Positions 36,001 through 48,200 of a stretch of DNA of 64,000 bases are shown piece by piece. The stretch comes from Sinonovacula constricta. Its lineage: Eukaryota; Mollusca; Bivalvia; Cardiida; Solecurtidae. The notes under the pieces are model-generated. The model had not been told where the DNA came from. It did not search any database and was given only the letters and a program-made list of their open reading frames with translations. The position numbers were made by a program, and so were the translations under genes. Positions within the stretch are counted from its first letter, which is position 1. Every line of letters starts with the position of its first letter. The DNA is taken from NCBI GenBank assembly GCA_007844125.1, contig CM017562.1, positions 61,903,510-61,967,509 of the forward strand. The letters are read 5' to 3'.

Positions 36001-39000
36001 AGCCCTGTAAGTGTGTTAACTATACTGTTGCGTGTACCGTTATCTCTTGATGCGTGGAATACACATGAACATTTAGAGAAGGAATGCTGTAGCAACACTG
36101 TCTGTATCGTGATCACCTGCTAACACGTTACATGATCACCATGGTGGTGCTGTGACATGTCCTGAAATTAAGCGACTTTAACTTACAAGTAGAAGCACGT
36201 AATAAGACATATTGGAAATGTTGTCTTTATTTGAGAGATGTTTAAGTTACTGTAAATCCACAGAAAGAAATATGTATAATTTTAATATCTTGTATACTAT
36301 TGTAATCTCTTATATAAATCATCGAATGGTTTAAAACAAAATTAAAATGCAAATATGAACCATAAAACTGAAGTGTACAAGCGGAAAATGCATGTGTGCA
36401 GCAGCCTAACATTGCACAAATCTTTATTGTTCGGGTAGTATTGTTAATATTTTTGTTTGTATCAGTATCTTATTGTTTATTATCAACGTTGTTTTGCATG
36501 GAACCATTTGTGTATCTGGGTTATGTACACAAAGAACAAAGTTTAGTGTTTCGTAAAATTAGCCCACTTCACGCATTTTAACGTGAAATAGATGAAGACA
36601 AAACTGAGACAAACAGTAAACAGAATGCCCTGTCATGTCATTGATCCTGATGGAAATACTGTTGTTACAAATCAAAGTTATTACGTATTTGTGTGCTAAT
36701 GTGGTTAATAAATAACCTTGAACTGATGTTAAACCTATAACTTAACAAAGGTTGTTTCAAGTGAAAGGTAGTGTGACATTTATGTCATAAAACCGAAAGA
36801 CCACAAAATGGCCACAAAAGTAATAATAATTTCCGCGAAAATAAAAAGAAATGGGCAAAAACTAAAATCTCATGTCGGGTCTTGGGTTTGAACCCAGAAA
36901 CCTCCGAGTCCATAACTTTAACCTTTTGTATAAGAATACTTCAATGATGTTATAAATGCTTTCTTCGTGTTTTGGATGCTTATTAATGATCATCAAAATT
37001 GAATAAGATCTGTTTGAAATGGGCACAGAGTTTGAATTTTTAACTTTCAGATCCATAACTTTCCCAAGAACACTTCAAGCATGTAACAAGCACTTTAGGC
37101 TATAGACTGTTTCGTTTCTTAATAGATAATCTCTCTTTGTTGACATGCAATCCGAATATTGAAGGCCGTACCGAGAAGCAGTATGAATACGTAAGTGCTT
37201 ACCATGAAGCCATGTACAATTATGTTCAAGGTTAAGACATTTTAATGATACAAAGAAATAAACCAAAATCTCTTGTTTTCTGCTATGTTTGAATGAAATT
37301 TACAGGCACACAAACAAAAATATAAAAATACATAAAAAATAATAAAACAGAACGCCGTTCACCGAATTCAGTTCCATATTTTATCAGGTTTACGAAAGTT
37401 CGCAAAACAGACCTTCCCCATGTGCAAATTTCCGTAAGCATTCGATAAATAGACGTCGCGCTTTAGCGCGTCGCCATTGACAGCAATATGTGTTTTCGAT
37501 CAATATTAAGAGATTACCTAATTTATTGTACTTTAGCAAGTACTGTATCATGATGAGCCAATTGGCGCATTTAGGCCAGTGGTGAAACAAGAAAAAGGAA
37601 GGGGTGGGGTGGGGTGGGGTGGGGGTGGGGTGGAGGCATACGTTTTTACAAACATCACTTTTCCTACTTCTACTGACGATTAACCTTTATTTGATTACTT
37701 AAGCTGCAGATTATCTTACACTATGAAATCTTTTGAATTACGTAGAAAATCGTGACTATAAATCCTACTTCTGCACTAAAATGTTGATTGCATCTGCCAC
37801 TGGATACTTAATTTGGTATATATTACCTTTAAAATAACCAATATTTCAATTTTGCTGATTTTTCGGGTTATTATAATATTTTATACATATAAAAACGTAT
37901 ATAAGTAAAGTTGTATATATAAGTTACGAGATCACAGCGATTCCCTGTAACAAACATGTGACCCATTAACTGCCCAGGTATGTATTGATATATAATGTAA
38001 AATGCATTGATACAATATTACTGTAAATTTGTTAAGCACGTAACTGATACACGTGATAATAACTGTAAGTGTGCTAAGCACGATGCGAACAGCCTTAGGC
38101 AAATAGTTTAGTTCCACATCAACCAACTACCGCTGAGAGCTCTCAGATCAGTGTTTACACTATTTGGTGCTTAGTCAACCTGTTGTTACCTCTATTTAAG
38201 GTTAAAATCACAAACTTTAGGATTAGGTATGGGCTTTACTACATGTAGCAGGCTAAGTGTCAGGATTGTATACATGTTCAAAGGACACAGGTTTAGGTAT
38301 ACCCCTATGACATGCCCTGTAGGAAATCTTCGACATGTCGACCTAATTCATAAATAAAACAAACGTTTGAACAGTCACATGTATAAGCCCTATCCAAGTC
38401 CTTTTTGAAGTTCTATAGCTTGCCGATTTAATCCGCGAAGCGTGGCCTTTTCGTCTGAAGCATAGGAAAAATCCTTCCAGTATTTTGAAATATAAAAATA
38501 ATATGATTACTAAACTACTTGCACGACTTAGTTAAAGGTTAAACTAATACCAAGATACCAACCCATACACTGAGAAAGGAAAGCAACATGAAAATGTGAA
38601 TTTAGCGACAGTATAAAGTAATTTGCCCCAAAACTCTCCCGCCTTTACATGACCTAAGCAAAGTTCACCGCCGAGAAAACAAGCTTGTACACATTAAGTT
38701 CAAGGGCATTGTCAACAAAAAATTACGAACGTTATCATTTCTACCCGTGTCACATTTACACCAAATCGCTTTCAATCTATTGAGAATCCTATTTGTTCAC
38801 GATTGAGATCTTCTTTTGAAATGAAAAGCTTTCACTATGCTTCGCCATTCTTCCAATTTATTCATGACAGATCCAGTAAAGAAGGCGTCTACGGTGCATT
38901 TAATATGTTGCAATGAGTAATAATTAGTTCAGCCCTAAAAGTGCACCATAGCAAGCTTAATCGTTATAATTAGTGACTCGTAAAGCCCATATATAGAAGT

Positions 39001-40407
39001 GAGTAAATAGAAACGAACATCATCAATCAAAAACACGCATGAACAAATGTAATTAGCTAGTGTCAATTTTGTTGACGCGAAGAAACTGTTTTCGGTAAAG
39101 ATTACTGCTTCCACATTATTTTATAAATACAAACTACTAATCGTCAAATAGTAAAAATAGTTTGCTTCCATTAATACGTCCCCAAAATAGGAAGGTTTGT
39201 GTGAAAAGGCTTTGATTTTTATGAAAATATACTTTGTTTATATGCACATCCCGAACTCACACCACAGGTCGACAAATATACGAATGTCAATAGAATTGCA
39301 GAGTTACATTAACAATGGCAAAACACAAGTGATATCATTCAGGATACTCGCATTACATAGAAGGCATTTATACAAATCATCACGTTTCCTTAATTTTTAT
39401 GCATTAAGCCGCATGTTTTGCGGGAAATCTTGATGCATGTAAGAAGTTGTACGTGGTGAACATGTTGTCTTTGCCGATGAACACATGACTTGTAACTAAG
39501 TTAGTTGTTATTGCCAGCAGATAAGCAGCTCATACAAGAAATCATAGTACAAATGGTATCTTATGTAATGCAAGAAAATTGAATGCCGATGTAACTTACT
39601 ATCATCACCATAGATGAACAATTGCCTTGTCCTAGCCATTAACTCCGTGTCTTCCTCAACGTCCGGCTCATCGTTGGCATGGAGCCCTTCATCGACGTAG
39701 AAGTCAAACGGAAGTGGCTGAATCGGTGTAGATATGTTCGGCACGGAAGACAACTGAAGCTTCCGCAGCAGGGCGTCCTTCACCATGGCGATCCGCATCT
39801 GTTTCAGCGCTTCCTTTTCGGCACATTTCGGACAGGACCCTCCATTTATGTGAACGTTTGAAGATTCTCGGAAAAGTTCACCGACGGCAGATCTTTCATT
39901 TGATCCACTGTCCTGTTCATTTTTTTGCAAATTTTCTGTCTGACCGTCGCTACCGTCGGGATTTGATTTTGATGATCTGTGGCGCTGTTTTTTGCTCTTG
40001 TGGATTTTGTGGTGTCCAAAACGTGATCGTTTCTCAGAGTACCGGCGCTTTTCTTTGCGGTCATTTATCGCACTCGTTGTATCGGTCGTAACACTTCCAT
40101 CAGTTTTTCCATTTTTAGGTTGTTGTTGATCTGCACTATGTCTTCGCTCTGTATCAGTAATAGACCCTGTTCTTTCGTCTTGCCTATACTCATCCTCAGA
40201 TTCTTGCCCAAACTCTGTAGAATTGTCCGCAGTCGTATCTCTGTCGTCCGCTTGGCCAAAACTTGTATCACTGACGTCTGATTTACTTCCTGTCGAGTGT
40301 ACATCCACATCATCATGCCTGCCTACTGACGTGTGAACCGCGTGACCTTTAGAAATAATACTAAATATTACAACTAAACAGCAACACGAAACCATTCTTA
40401 AATCCAT
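32813..40407 (-). CDS. TGF-beta superfamily ligand, activin/myostatin type, complete
   Basis: Five minus-strand exons (40407-39600, 34460-34321, 33978-33747, 33559-33365, 33012-32813) join in phase into 524 codons plus stop. Residues 1-23 are a signal peptide (cleavage likely after GHA). Residues 24-190 are low-complexity and highly charged, with a lysine/arginine-rich cluster at ~117-147. The pro-domain proper begins at CPKC (192-195) and continues RIAMVKDALLRKLQL and PNIS, the latency-type helix seen in myostatin and activins; SIELWIYK follows in exon 2. A furin site RRSKR ends at 413. The 111-residue mature domain has nine cysteines (417, 424, 425, 453, 457, 488, 489, 521, 523) and ends VSSCGCA, as in the activin/myostatin/TGF-beta branch with its extra N-terminal disulfide. 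It would be secreted, cleaved and act as a disulfide-linked dimer on serine/threonine kinase receptors. Whether it is the inhibin-beta or GDF8/11 orthologue cannot be told by eye. Confidence 0.93.
33365..33559 (-). CDS. TGF-beta ligand exon 4 (furin site and first half of mature domain)
   Basis: 195 nt, acceptor AATTTCAG, donor CAATG/GTGAGA. It encodes residues 394-458: the RRSKR processing site, then the first five cysteines with NFQDIGWDFIFYP. Confidence 0.93.
33560..34320 (-). other. introns 2 and 3 of the TGF-beta ligand gene
   Basis: Intron 3 (33560-33746) is short and intron 2 (33979-34320) contains only AT-rich sequence. Intron 4 (33013-33364) is similar. No repeats were seen. Confidence 0.8.
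33747..33978 (-). CDS. TGF-beta ligand exon 3 (pro-domain)
   Basis: 232 nt, acceptor CATTTTAG, encodes residues 317-393, including VKRTVQRWLSKPHRNFGLAV, which matches the conserved W..W/GL pro-domain strand. The donor GAAG/GTTACA was chosen because it joins as GGKE-GLKPIL, like the myostatin pro-domain end. Confidence 0.85.
34321..34460 (-). CDS. TGF-beta ligand exon 2 (pro-domain)
   Basis: 140 nt, acceptor ATTTTTGCAG, encodes residues 270-316, including CYIFNLT and SIELWIYK. The donor is CGCAG/GCAAGT, a GC-type donor, with phase 0 on both sides of the join. Confidence 0.88.
34705..34903. repeat. about 51-bp tandem repeat, four units
   Basis: Units share CATGTAACAC, TTGATTTAGTGGGCATG and CTGTCTATGTCG. 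The second unit is shortened by 12 bp. It lies in intron 1 of the TGF-beta ligand gene. Confidence 0.88.
36866..36925 (-). repeat. tRNA-like box B segment (SINE relic)
   Basis: CTGGGTTCAAACCCAAGACC on the minus strand matches a box B with flanking stem. Box A is unclear. It is probably a tRNA-derived SINE relic. Confidence 0.35.
37601..37634 (+). repeat. GGGGT repeat, G-quadruplex candidate
   Basis: GGGGT repeated six to seven times, inside intron 1 of the minus-strand TGF-beta ligand gene. The G-rich strand is the non-template complement's partner, so the transcript would carry the C-rich version. Confidence 0.85.
39600..40407 (-). CDS. TGF-beta ligand exon 1 (signal peptide, charged region, start of pro-domain)
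   Basis: 808 nt of coding sequence from ATG (MDLRMVSCCCLVVIF), donor GATA/GTAAGT, ends in phase 1. The ORF stays open 92 nt past the donor, but the family match resumes only in the next exon. Confidence 0.92.
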
Positions 40408-40505
40408 CCTATGAGGTTTGCAAAGTTGCGACTACAAATAAACCGGCTGATGTGAACTCGTAAACGGACACCCGAAATAAAACCAATAACTTAGTTTAGC
40501 CAGTG

Positions 40506-40513
40506 TTTATATA
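40506..40513 (-). promoter_or_regulatory. TATA box of the TGF-beta ligand gene
   Basis: TATATAAA on the minus strand, about 100 bp upstream of the ATG at 40407. A start site near 40475-40482 would give a 5' UTR of roughly 70 nt without an intron. Position and sequence fit; it has no experimental support. Confidence 0.6.
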
Positions 40514-42154
40514 GACAACTCTCAACCAGTTTACCGATTTTCCTTCTTTGTCCCGGTTTTAGCACCGTTAACTCAAGGTCTACCAAAAATCGTTTGTTAA
40601 GTTCACTTCGTACGAGATCAACTATTGATAATGCAGGGTTTTTGATTCCCCTTACAAATGCCCATAGAATAGCTACACTTATTGTGCGCTTATTCGTTTT
40701 CTGTTGGTAAAAAAAGCCACACAATTTGAAAGAAAGCTGCGCAAACAGGGAAAACACTTTGCATTTCAATTACAACAAAACATTATAGTTGTTACTCCAA
40801 CGGCTTAAAGATACACACTCACTGATCCAGGAGGCCCTAAACTGGTAACCGTTAACTGTGCTTTTCCACGGTGTTTCAGGAAGTTTTTGAAAATAAATTC
40901 GTACACTTGGATTTGCTGATTATAGAGGGGCTTGCCTAGGCCAAAATAATAAATGAAATCATGTAAATGTTATCGGGCCTAATTTATTTTGACATTACAG
41001 ATTTCCTGATAAAGCTGTAGAAACATTGTTAAAAATGTAACTTTTTAATACTTACCATTAATATTACGTGTTTAGCAGTGTTTCGAATTGTGTTGTCATC
41101 TGAACAGTTACTGTCAATAATCATGTAGCTGTTTCAGCAGCAACAGCAGATGATGATGATCTAGACATGCTACTTGTTAATTTCTAATATGTCTAATTAA
41201 TGCTAATGAAGATAATAATAATTAGTAAACCGTTTTCAATGCGAATAAAGTGTCATGAAATAAAGCACTAACTTAAATATAAATATTTATTTAATCAAAG
41301 CGTGCACAACTTTTATATAGTTTGTTTAATAATAAATTTTTATGAAATTATTTATATAACATCGCAAATGCAAAGATTGTAAAACCACATTTCTTTGTAT
41401 ATATTACGAACAATGTGTCATACGAATGAAAGCAATGTGTATGTAAACACTGGGCATCGTAGAAACGTTCCCATTTCTTAATAAAACAGTTTCATTGTGT
41501 ATTTTGTGAGTGCAAGTTTGTCTGATAACTGTGATTAATCTTTTTTTTCTACTGGTCATATTTATGTTTTCGTGTGGAAGGTCTTGAATGAAATTAATGG
41601 CGATGTTTGACGGACTATTTGTGGGGAAAATAGCGTGCCATGTTTAAATACCAGGCTATTATTGATGTATCGATCCGCCAAGCAATCACTGACTTTCTTG
41701 CGCGGTTTGCCCCGATCCGTTTGTTCCAAGAAACATTAACAGATAGCCATACTTATCTGATTGCTGCCAATGATTTTAATACTACAGCAGCAGAAGACAA
41801 CCGTCTTTATGTGCAGTTGTTCCATCATGGAGTGTGCATGCTTTCTTGGAAAATGTTTCATAAAATAATTGCAGACCAGTTCAAATAGTGCATTGATTTA
41901 ACTGATCATTATGTTTTTGTTCATAAATATTGCGGATCTGGAGTTAATAAAGTCCTTAATGATGGTAATAAAGGACGGTTTATTGGACCTTTAAAGCAAC
42001 ACAGTCGTTATACGGGGCACGTTTAATGGCAAAATAATGCTTTCATTGAATTTGGTGTTTTATTGAAGAGAATTATGTTACTGGAAGGATAAGAGAGAAC
42101 TCTTGAAGGATGTGACAGTAGATGATACAGTAGTGTTCCGAGACTGTGTCAACA
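40514..42154. other. intergenic region between divergent TGF-beta and lectin genes
   Basis: The two genes point away from each other, so both promoters should lie here. Only the TATA box at 40506-40513 was recognised. An 82-aa ORF at 41640-41888 resembles nothing known to me and has no splice-site support. Confidence 0.55.
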
Positions 42155-42224
42155 ATGGCCTGCCGGATAGCAACACTTCTCACTGTCTCCCATATCGTCG
42201 GCCAAATACTTGGAGTTTTGCAAG
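42155..42224 (+). CDS. lectin-PAN exon 1 (signal peptide)
   Basis: 23 codons plus one base from ATG, donor GCAAG/GTAATC. Phase 1 matches exon 2. The ATG was chosen for its hydrophobic leader; no upstream ATG in this frame was examined beyond the exon. Confidence 0.78.
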
Positions 42225-45200
42225 GTAATCTAGATAACATTTTATAAACTTCTAAATGTCATTTTTGACTGTTTCTATTACAAAAATATATAGATGATAA
42301 AACTGTTTCCTCCTTTCACTTGTGTTCGTCATGAGTTTGAATGTATTTGGCGTCTTATTTTTTTAAACATTGGGCAAATCAAGAAAATATTTAAATTATA
42401 TTATTATAATTATTATTATTATTATAGTAATAAAAATATGTTAAAACCGTTATAAAAAGGATCGACTGTTGTATGTGTCCACGTACAGGACCTTCTGTGA
42501 AGTCTAATTATATATGGTACAAAATTTATATAATTGATGCAAACTGTTTCGAAAAAAGCGAAAAAAAGCACACTTCACGCACAGAGTATTTAACAATTGT
42601 GCGTTTCCGCCTTTGATGAATGTGTTTTCTCACGCGATATTAAGTCATCACGTAGGTCATACTCGAATATCTTACACACATTGTTCTATGTGTTCACATA
42701 TACTTCTACACAGCACTCTTCGGCCTTGTTGTCTAAGAAACCGTGATTTTCTCCCTTAAAAATGATCTTCGTATTTGAGAACGATAGCAAACATTCTGAC
42801 ATGTAACTAAAAGCCTACATACAGCACTTTCATCACTCTACTGAATTGTGCGATCAGTAAGTTTTGGTTAACAACTGTATGCAAAATAAAGGCTTTTTCT
42901 GTTGACGCACCGTTCACAAGCGGTTTAGTACAAGATGTAATATGGTGGTGCCAATGTCGTATTGATTCGAATTTTGAAGGAAATAATAGAATCCATTTAA
43001 ATGATATTTGATTCTAATAGATTATGCTACAACATTAAATTTAGATGCCATCCTTGAATAGATAGTTTGGAGTCATCAAAACGTCAGATTATATAAAAAA
43101 AAATGCAGCCAGTATTCCGTCGACAATTTCGGCGAACAATTAAATAATAAGAAGTGAACTGACTGTTCGATGTTACTTTGAATGAGAATCAAACAAAACG
43201 GTTCCTCTCCGTGTTCCTCCCCAGCCACGTCCAGTCCGGAGGGATGCGAGGACGGGTTTTTGTACCACGGAGACTACTGTTACAGGACAGAAGTCGCCAA
43301 GACAGATTTTGACGTTGCCAGGGGAACCTGTATATCCTTCCGCTCAACCCTCACGTCGCTATGGAAACCAGGGGAAATAGAGTTCATAAGCGCTGAACTA
43401 CAGAAGGTATTCCAAGTCTTAGCTATTTCCGGCAAAGTTCTAAGATTCCAATAGTTATTTATTCCAGGGTTTTTCTGTAAGATCGCTGGTTTTTGTATTC
43501 TGATAAGTAAAGTTCAGATAACAAGGCGAAAAAGGGATACATTCAATAAAATACAAATGTTTACAGTTTACAGTTTATTGAATACATGTATGTAGGCCAC
43601 CAGCCCATGACACAATGGTAACAAATAAATAACAGTATAAGTACAAAAGTGAGTTGGTACATGACAAAATTTCATCATTGTAAAATATTGTACAATTTTT
43701 TTCTTTTCATCATAGAGTAATATATATACATTGCTGTGTTCTTTATAATTGTTTCGTTTCTTGAGGCATGAAGAATATGCATGTTATGCACGGAAGAGGT
43801 ATTATAATATTTACTAGGTATGTATTTTTGTCTTAAAGATGCAAACGCTGTACATTTAAGTAAAAAGTGTCCTTCGTATTCAACTTCACCCTGTGAACAT
43901 AACTTGCATACTCTATCATGCCTTGGGGTATTTGAATACCTACCCCGTTCAATTTCTAAGCTATGTACACCTGTCCGGAACTGTGCAAAAGCATGTCTAA
44001 ACTTTTTTACTGTTAAAATGCACACAAATAGTTTCTTATCATAATCATCTTTAATGTATTTATATACATTCAATTTCGAGCAATTCTCAAGTTTGCTATA
44101 CCATGTTTGAATGTAATTATCCTTCAATCTTTGGGTGAACAAACTTAAGAATGTTTTTTCGTTTGATGTACCTTGGTTATTCCAAATGTAAGCAAATCCA
44201 TATTTACATAACATATTTTTGACCTCTCTTGCCCAGTTAAAATTATTCTCCAAAGTGATAGAGTTTCTTAACATATTATAACATTTATACACATATCTGT
44301 TACGTTTAGTAGTCTTAATTGTGAAATGTAGAAAATATGTATGTTAAGTTTATTTTTAAGTTAGAAAGTATTTGTATTAAACTTATTGTTTTTAAATTGA
44401 ATATATTTATTATTTATTTATCATTTATATAAGCTTATTTTTGAAATGCAAGAAAAATTTATATTAACCCTACTTTTGAAATGTAGAAAGTTTTTATATA
44501 AACCTTATATTTAAAAGGTAAGAAGAATTTATATTAAGATTTTTTTCAAATGCACGAAGTATAAACTGAGCTTATTTTCGAAATACATCAAGTATATATG
44601 TTAATATTTCTCTGTGACAGATCTTTTCCTTTTTATCTGTTTAATCCGTACTCATGACAACATATTCTTTCATATTAAAAGGAACAGAAAGAAACAAGTA
44701 GATTTGAAAATATAAAAAAAACTCGCAAATTTGGCAAGTATATCAACTGTTGGAAATTAACTTTCAAAAACAGTAACGGAGGTCATTGGTCCTTAGAGTA
44801 GTTAAATATTATCTGTAAGATGGTTTTGTTTCGGGAGTACCTTTATCAGAAACTATTAGTAGACACAACAGGAACAGTCCAGTAATAAAGGATGTGCAAC
44901 AACACTATTTTTCAAAACATCTTTTCAATAAAGTGTTGTCCATCACCAAACAAATGATGTTTTGCATGTCCTAATTTTATGGCACATATATATAAATAGA
45001 TGGACCTGGTCAAATTTATCATGGCCGCCGGGCGGAATCGGTCGGCCAGTGCCGATCAGAAACAGTTTCAAGGAACTCGCCTTTGACAGAAATAACGCTG
45101 CAATGTTTATTTTGTAACGTCTTTGTATTTTTTGGTTGTTGAAATAAAGATTGTTTAATAGTTCTTTGTTTTATTGCATTTTTTTTAAAGATGGTCTTGT

Positions 45201-48200
45201 CGGTTTGCAATTTTAGGGGAATTAAAAAAAATTAAACAAATAAAAAACCTGCGAACAGAACCTTACGATCGACAGCTGCCCGCACGGCCTTAATTAAAAA
45301 TAGATTTTCTGTCGATTTCTGATTTGACCATTCTAAATCAGTGAGAGTGTTGGAGAATTTAAAACAGATGTTTATTAACACATATAAAAAAAATTATGCT
45401 CCAAAATACCCTAATGAATATGATTTTACCAGTTCTGTCCATACAAGTATACTCATTTGAACCCATGATCGTTCGAACAGTACTCAACGTAGGACTTTTT
45501 GTTTTGAAATAAATTGTAAAAAATATACCCTGGCAGTCGGTAGGTGATTGACATCTGTCGGCTTAATGTGCATATAAAACATCGTGATTGTATGTCGGCT
45601 TGTATATGTATATGGTTTAGTTTTATGTTTATCTTTAATGTTAATTTCATGATTGATTAACATTTTTGATTGATTTGCATTAATTGCATTCGTAATTTGC
45701 ATGAAACTGTTCAATTACTTTTTTTTCATTTACAAAATTATTTGATCTTACTCAAGCCTTAAATGTGTGTACAGAAATGTGCATAGAAAGGCTGAGAAAA
45801 CTTCTGTTAGTCTGCTAAATGTGTATTTTAGTTTTCTGCTCTGTTGTTAAACAAACACTGAGCTAGATTCATATCCAAGTTTCTCGGAGTGATGGGTATT
45901 GATATATGATTTATAAAAGCTATCCATTTCCACCTAAACATCGCGTCTTCCTCCATCGACAGATCTATAGAGTAGCTAGAGCGTCGTCCTGCCCGAAATC
46001 CTGAATCAATATAGCTCCAAGCAGGCGTACCAATCTCGCATCCACATAGCCAGTGTTTGATTAAAAAGAACAGGAATTCACATGGGAGAAGAAACTGCAT
46101 CTTTACATATGTATCGTGTTGTACGTAGTGTCTACATATTCGATTCAAAATTTGGTAACATTTACTTTCATTCCATAGCCGCGTACACTGTCATAAAGGT
46201 GGTATTCTTCAGTTTGCTGATATCAAATTTATATAACAATACCTTAGCACTGCTTTGGCGAATTAATGCCTAATTTCTGCATAAACTTATACCTTAATAT
46301 GGGTAAAGACGGTTTTGGACTCTGTTTACATTCCAAATCTATAAATAAGCACGATACAGACCTCTGTTGAAATTAGATACCGACGAGGAAAATAGATACC
46401 CGGATGACGATATAACGTAATTACAAGTTGTCAGGTCGTTTTCTTAGTTAAAAACAGCAACACGTGCAGCGTGGCTCAGATATGAAATACCTGTTTGCAA
46501 TGAGGAATGGGGATTTATGTTTCACTGTTCGCACTGATCCAGGGCACCTCAGTGAGAGTGGTGTCAATGGCGGGACAAACAACATTTTGGTGAAAGTTGA
46601 CCACTAATTCTTGGACCACGCAAAGCTAAACCTAATGCTCTAAAGCTCCCAATATCAGACTGCAAACACTGCAGAGTTTGGGCCCCAGTGTCAAAAACAG
46701 ACCAGGCGCAGGTGTCTTAAACTAGCGGCTAAGTGGTTATCTCATATACAATACATATAATACAAGAAAATGTACATACTTTACTGAGATAGTGGTCGAC
46801 TTTCACCAAAAATGTTGCTTGTCAGGCCATTGACACCAGTCTCCTGGAATGGCTGACTTAAAGCACCGATCTTCCTACTTTAGGTTAGACCCCTTGATGA
46901 CTTATTTTGTTGTCTGAGAAGAATATTTTGGTCCAAACTGTTGGATACCAACTTTAAATCCCAGAAAGTCTAAATATTATGGGCATCTCATATTTCATTT
47001 ATTTTTGTTGATTTAGTTTTTCGTCCCGCCAGTTTCAGTTATCTGGAAACGGTGTCCACTTTAAGAAGTTAAATGCGGATAATAATTGTTGTCTAGAAGA
47101 ATTTGACGTCTTTAAAATCATTGTGTGCATTCTCTCTTTGGCTTTGGTAATTAAACAAAATTGATGTCTTTCATGTCAAAGGCACATTCTTATATGTATA
47201 CTTTGTTGGTATCTCATGTATCGACCAATTTTCTTTCACCCAATGTGAAATACATTACTGAGCAATACAGTGAAGACTGGTGTGTGTGGTATTCCTTGTC
47301 CATTGTTTCTCCATTGTCGTATTATGAATTGAGCACAGAGATAGGGGTGAGGGCGGCGACTAATTGAGGTCGCAGAGTTGTACAACCTAAGGCTCTCGCC
47401 ACGTTGTTTTGAATTGCATTCGGGTCGCTTATTTTCCTACAAGAGTCTGCAAGCTGACCTGCAGTGGGCCGCCTGTTCTGACCAAGCCTTATTGAGTGGT
47501 CATTCTCGACTAAAATAGCTGAACGATGCCATTACGACTATAATTTTGTCTTTGGTACAGATATATAAAAACGAATCTTATTATAGGTCGACAAATGTAA
47601 GTTATTTTTTACATTATGATACATAACATTTAAAAATACATTTTAAAACTCATATATTTATAAATGCATATAGATATTATCCTTTGATTGTGGTAAATAG
47701 TAAATCCCAATGTCAGTTGCATGTGCCGGCGGCGTGGATTGGCCTGGTCCCAACCAAAAGCAACCGATGGATGTGGAGTGACGGCTCGTTCTTTGATCTC
47801 TCCAACAAGGGTAAGTTATGCTTGAAGATTAACAATATTTGTCATGTTAAATTTTCCAGGAATAATTTTGGTAAAGATAATATAATTACGATCGTTATTA
47901 ACAAACTGTCAACTTTTAAACATCAGTTCAATATTATTCTGAAAAGATAACAAATTTATATTTAATGTCAAGCTAATACACTCCCAAGCGCTAAACATAA
48001 ACACTTTTTGTTCCCCGTGCCAACAGCACATTAATTGAAATGTCTTTTTGTAGAACGAACCAGATCTCCGCACCATGGCACTGTTGTAAGAAGTGAATAG
48101 GGATATTTAATATTATTTTTGGAAATACATATATTCTTCTTCTAAATTTTGTAAAAATGTTATTTGATATTTTCTTTTATGTTTATTTTATATCTACTAG

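Larger units (their letters stand above)
34461..39599 (-). other. intron 1 of the TGF-beta ligand gene
   Basis: A 5.1-kb intron between the first two coding exons. It holds a 51-bp tandem repeat (34705-34903), a tRNA-like segment (36866-36925) and a G-rich tract (37601-37634). No exon-like sequence was found in it. Confidence 0.8.
43407..47716 (+). other. intron 2 of the lectin-PAN gene
   Basis: 4.3 kb, packed with repeats: a LINE fragment (43675-44292, antisense), a degenerate AT-rich repeat (44320-44620), a MITE with a nested MITE (46194-46956) and a dispersed repeat (47384-47575). Confidence 0.85.

Noticed and set aside
39508..39599. C-terminal 30 residues of the open frame of TGF-beta exon 1
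   Set aside because: A perfect GTAAGT donor ends the exon at 39600 and the pro-domain match continues in exon 2; the tail is intron read-through.
41640..41888. 82-aa ORF upstream of the lectin gene
   Set aside because: No domain, no splice sites, and length is expected by chance in a window of this size.
48054..48085. Possible 32-nt exon between lectin exons 3 and 4 with AG and GTAAGA borders
   Set aside because: Including it breaks the phase. Exon 3 joins exon 4 directly in phase and gives a normal lectin sequence.
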